Below are positions 42,932-43,392 of a stretch of 43,392 nt of DNA, in pieces. The notes below the pieces were generated by a model that worked only from the letters and a program-made list of their open reading frames with translations, did not search any database and was not told where the DNA came from. Origin of the DNA: Bacillota bacterium (lineage in GTDB: Bacteria; Bacillota; Clostridia; Acetivibrionales; JAEXSP01); assembly GCA_023453795.1 (NCBI GenBank), contig JAEXSP010000033.1, forward strand, positions 1-43,392. Reading direction: 5' to 3'. Position numbers and translations under genes: made by a program. Numbering within the stretch: the stretch's first letter is position 1; every line of letters starts with the position of its first letter.

Positions 42932-43309
42932 TTAGTATATAAATGCAGTACCACCGCCTGTCTTCAGTTTATTTTTCTTCGCATTAAGGTATGTATACAG
43001 CCTCAAAGCCATTTTATCGGCTTTAAGACTTGTTTCGGTAACCATGATGTTTTCTGAAAGGATAAAAGCCTTTAGTCCCTTCTTTAAAACATAATTGGAG
43101 AGCATACGGGCAAGGACGTATTCTTTTCCCCAGCCCCTGCCTACCATAATAACCTTGGCATTGATCCCCTCATCCAGATAGTTGTGGTAGATGCCCCGGA
43201 CAGAATCAGGACAGTCGATTTCATAAACATCAATCCCACGGGATGAAGCCATTCCGACAAGCTTCCCATAAACGCCGTTTCCGGCTTGCTCGACCTTTTT
43301 ACAATACAT
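42932..43309 (-). CDS. Unassigned 125-residue protein
   Basis: Starts at ATG 43309, with GGAGGGG upstream. Residues 20-60 read as alternating strand and helix (DVYEIDCP, AKVIMVGRGWGKEYVLARML, GLKAFILSENIM), which suggests a small alpha/beta domain. GRGWGKE looks a little like a P-loop but lacks the Ser/Thr, so nucleotide binding is not claimed. The C-terminus is basic (LNAKKNKLKTGGG). No family recognised and no signal or membrane segment. Its ribosome binding site lies inside an inverted repeat, so translation may be regulated. Confidence 0.75.
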   Translation of the reverse strand: MYCKKVEQAGNGVYGKLVGMASSRGIDVYEIDCPDSVRGIYHNYLDEGINAKVIMVGRGWGKEYVLARMLSNYVLKKGLKAFILSENIMVTETSLKADKMALRLYTYLNAKKNKLKTGGGTAFIY

Positions 43310-43316
43310 AAAAGCA

Positions 43317-43347
43317 TTCCCCTCCCTTTGATTTTTTAGGAGGGGAA
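43317..43347 (-). promoter_or_regulatory. Hairpin sequestering a ribosome binding site
   Basis: Arms TTCCCCTCC and GGAGGGGAA (9 bp, perfect) around a 13-base A/T-rich loop. On the - strand the second arm is exactly the Shine-Dalgarno of the 125-residue protein, and the first arm is its full complement upstream. It would block ribosome binding unless opened. Confidence 0.6.
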
Positions 43348-43384
43348 AATTAAAAGTGCGTACAGGTAATTAGCCTACACGCAC
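43346..43384 (-). terminator. Probable terminator of a gene beyond the right edge
   Basis: On the - strand: GTGCGT / ACGCAC with an inner AGG/CCT pair around a 2x2 mismatch, followed by TTTTAATTTT. It would end a leftward gene entering from outside the window. Confidence 0.55.
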
Positions 43385-43392
43385 CTAAAATT

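Noticed and set aside
43175..43200. P-loop-like GRGWGKE in the 125-residue protein
   Set aside because: It lacks the Ser/Thr after Lys and has the wrong spacing for a Walker A motif.

Overview
The window looks like the chromosome of a low-GC anaerobic Clostridia-class Firmicute. The evidence is an ispH-S1 fusion gene, an indolepyruvate:ferredoxin oxidoreductase, strong AGGAGG-type ribosome binding sites, frequent TTG starts, consensus sigma-A promoters, and the gene order hutP-aroH-cmk-plsC-ispH. A Ruminiclostridium/Acetivibrio-like host is possible, but the sequence alone does not settle the genus.

Region 1 (1-18642, all + strand) is accessory. It holds four tightly packed genes: a 5'-truncated protein with fibronectin-III-like repeats, a 1250-residue beta-rich protein, a ComEC-type metallo-beta-lactamase-fold hydrolase, and a 3927-residue giant with a beta-rich first half and many degenerate LysM-like modules. 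The three genes with visible starts encode no signal peptide. The spacing (1 nt, a 1-nt overlap, 38 nt) makes this look like one operon whose 5' end lies outside the window. I know of no described system with this composition, and it is the best candidate here for something new.

Region 2 (18.7-29.5 kb, mostly - strand) is metabolic. It holds a PspC-domain protein, an ACT-domain protein, a phenylacetate-CoA ligase with iorA/iorB (arylpyruvate to aryl-acetyl-CoA to arylacetate plus ATP), a lactate-permease-family transporter, a beta-CASP RNA-processing-type hydrolase, and a two-gene unit in which a CoA-binding protein is translationally coupled to an unusual RnfD-RnfC-like fusion protein.

Region 3 (29.7-33.8 kb) holds tRNA-Ile2/Met(CAT), tRNA-Phe, tRNA-Tyr and, further on, tRNA-Leu(CAG). 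Between them are a UlaG-like hydrolase, a divergent Lrp/AsnC regulator, murD and a degenerate nucleotidyltransferase.

Region 4 (33.8-43.4 kb) holds cheR, then the housekeeping operon hutP-aroH-cmk-plsC-ispH/rpsA (with a consensus promoter and overlapping or abutting genes), a membrane-anchored hypothetical protein, a BaiN/HI0933-type flavoprotein, an RpiR-type regulator and two unassigned genes. The last gene has a hairpin that would hide its ribosome binding site.

No CRISPR array, rRNA, transposase, integrase or replication origin was seen.
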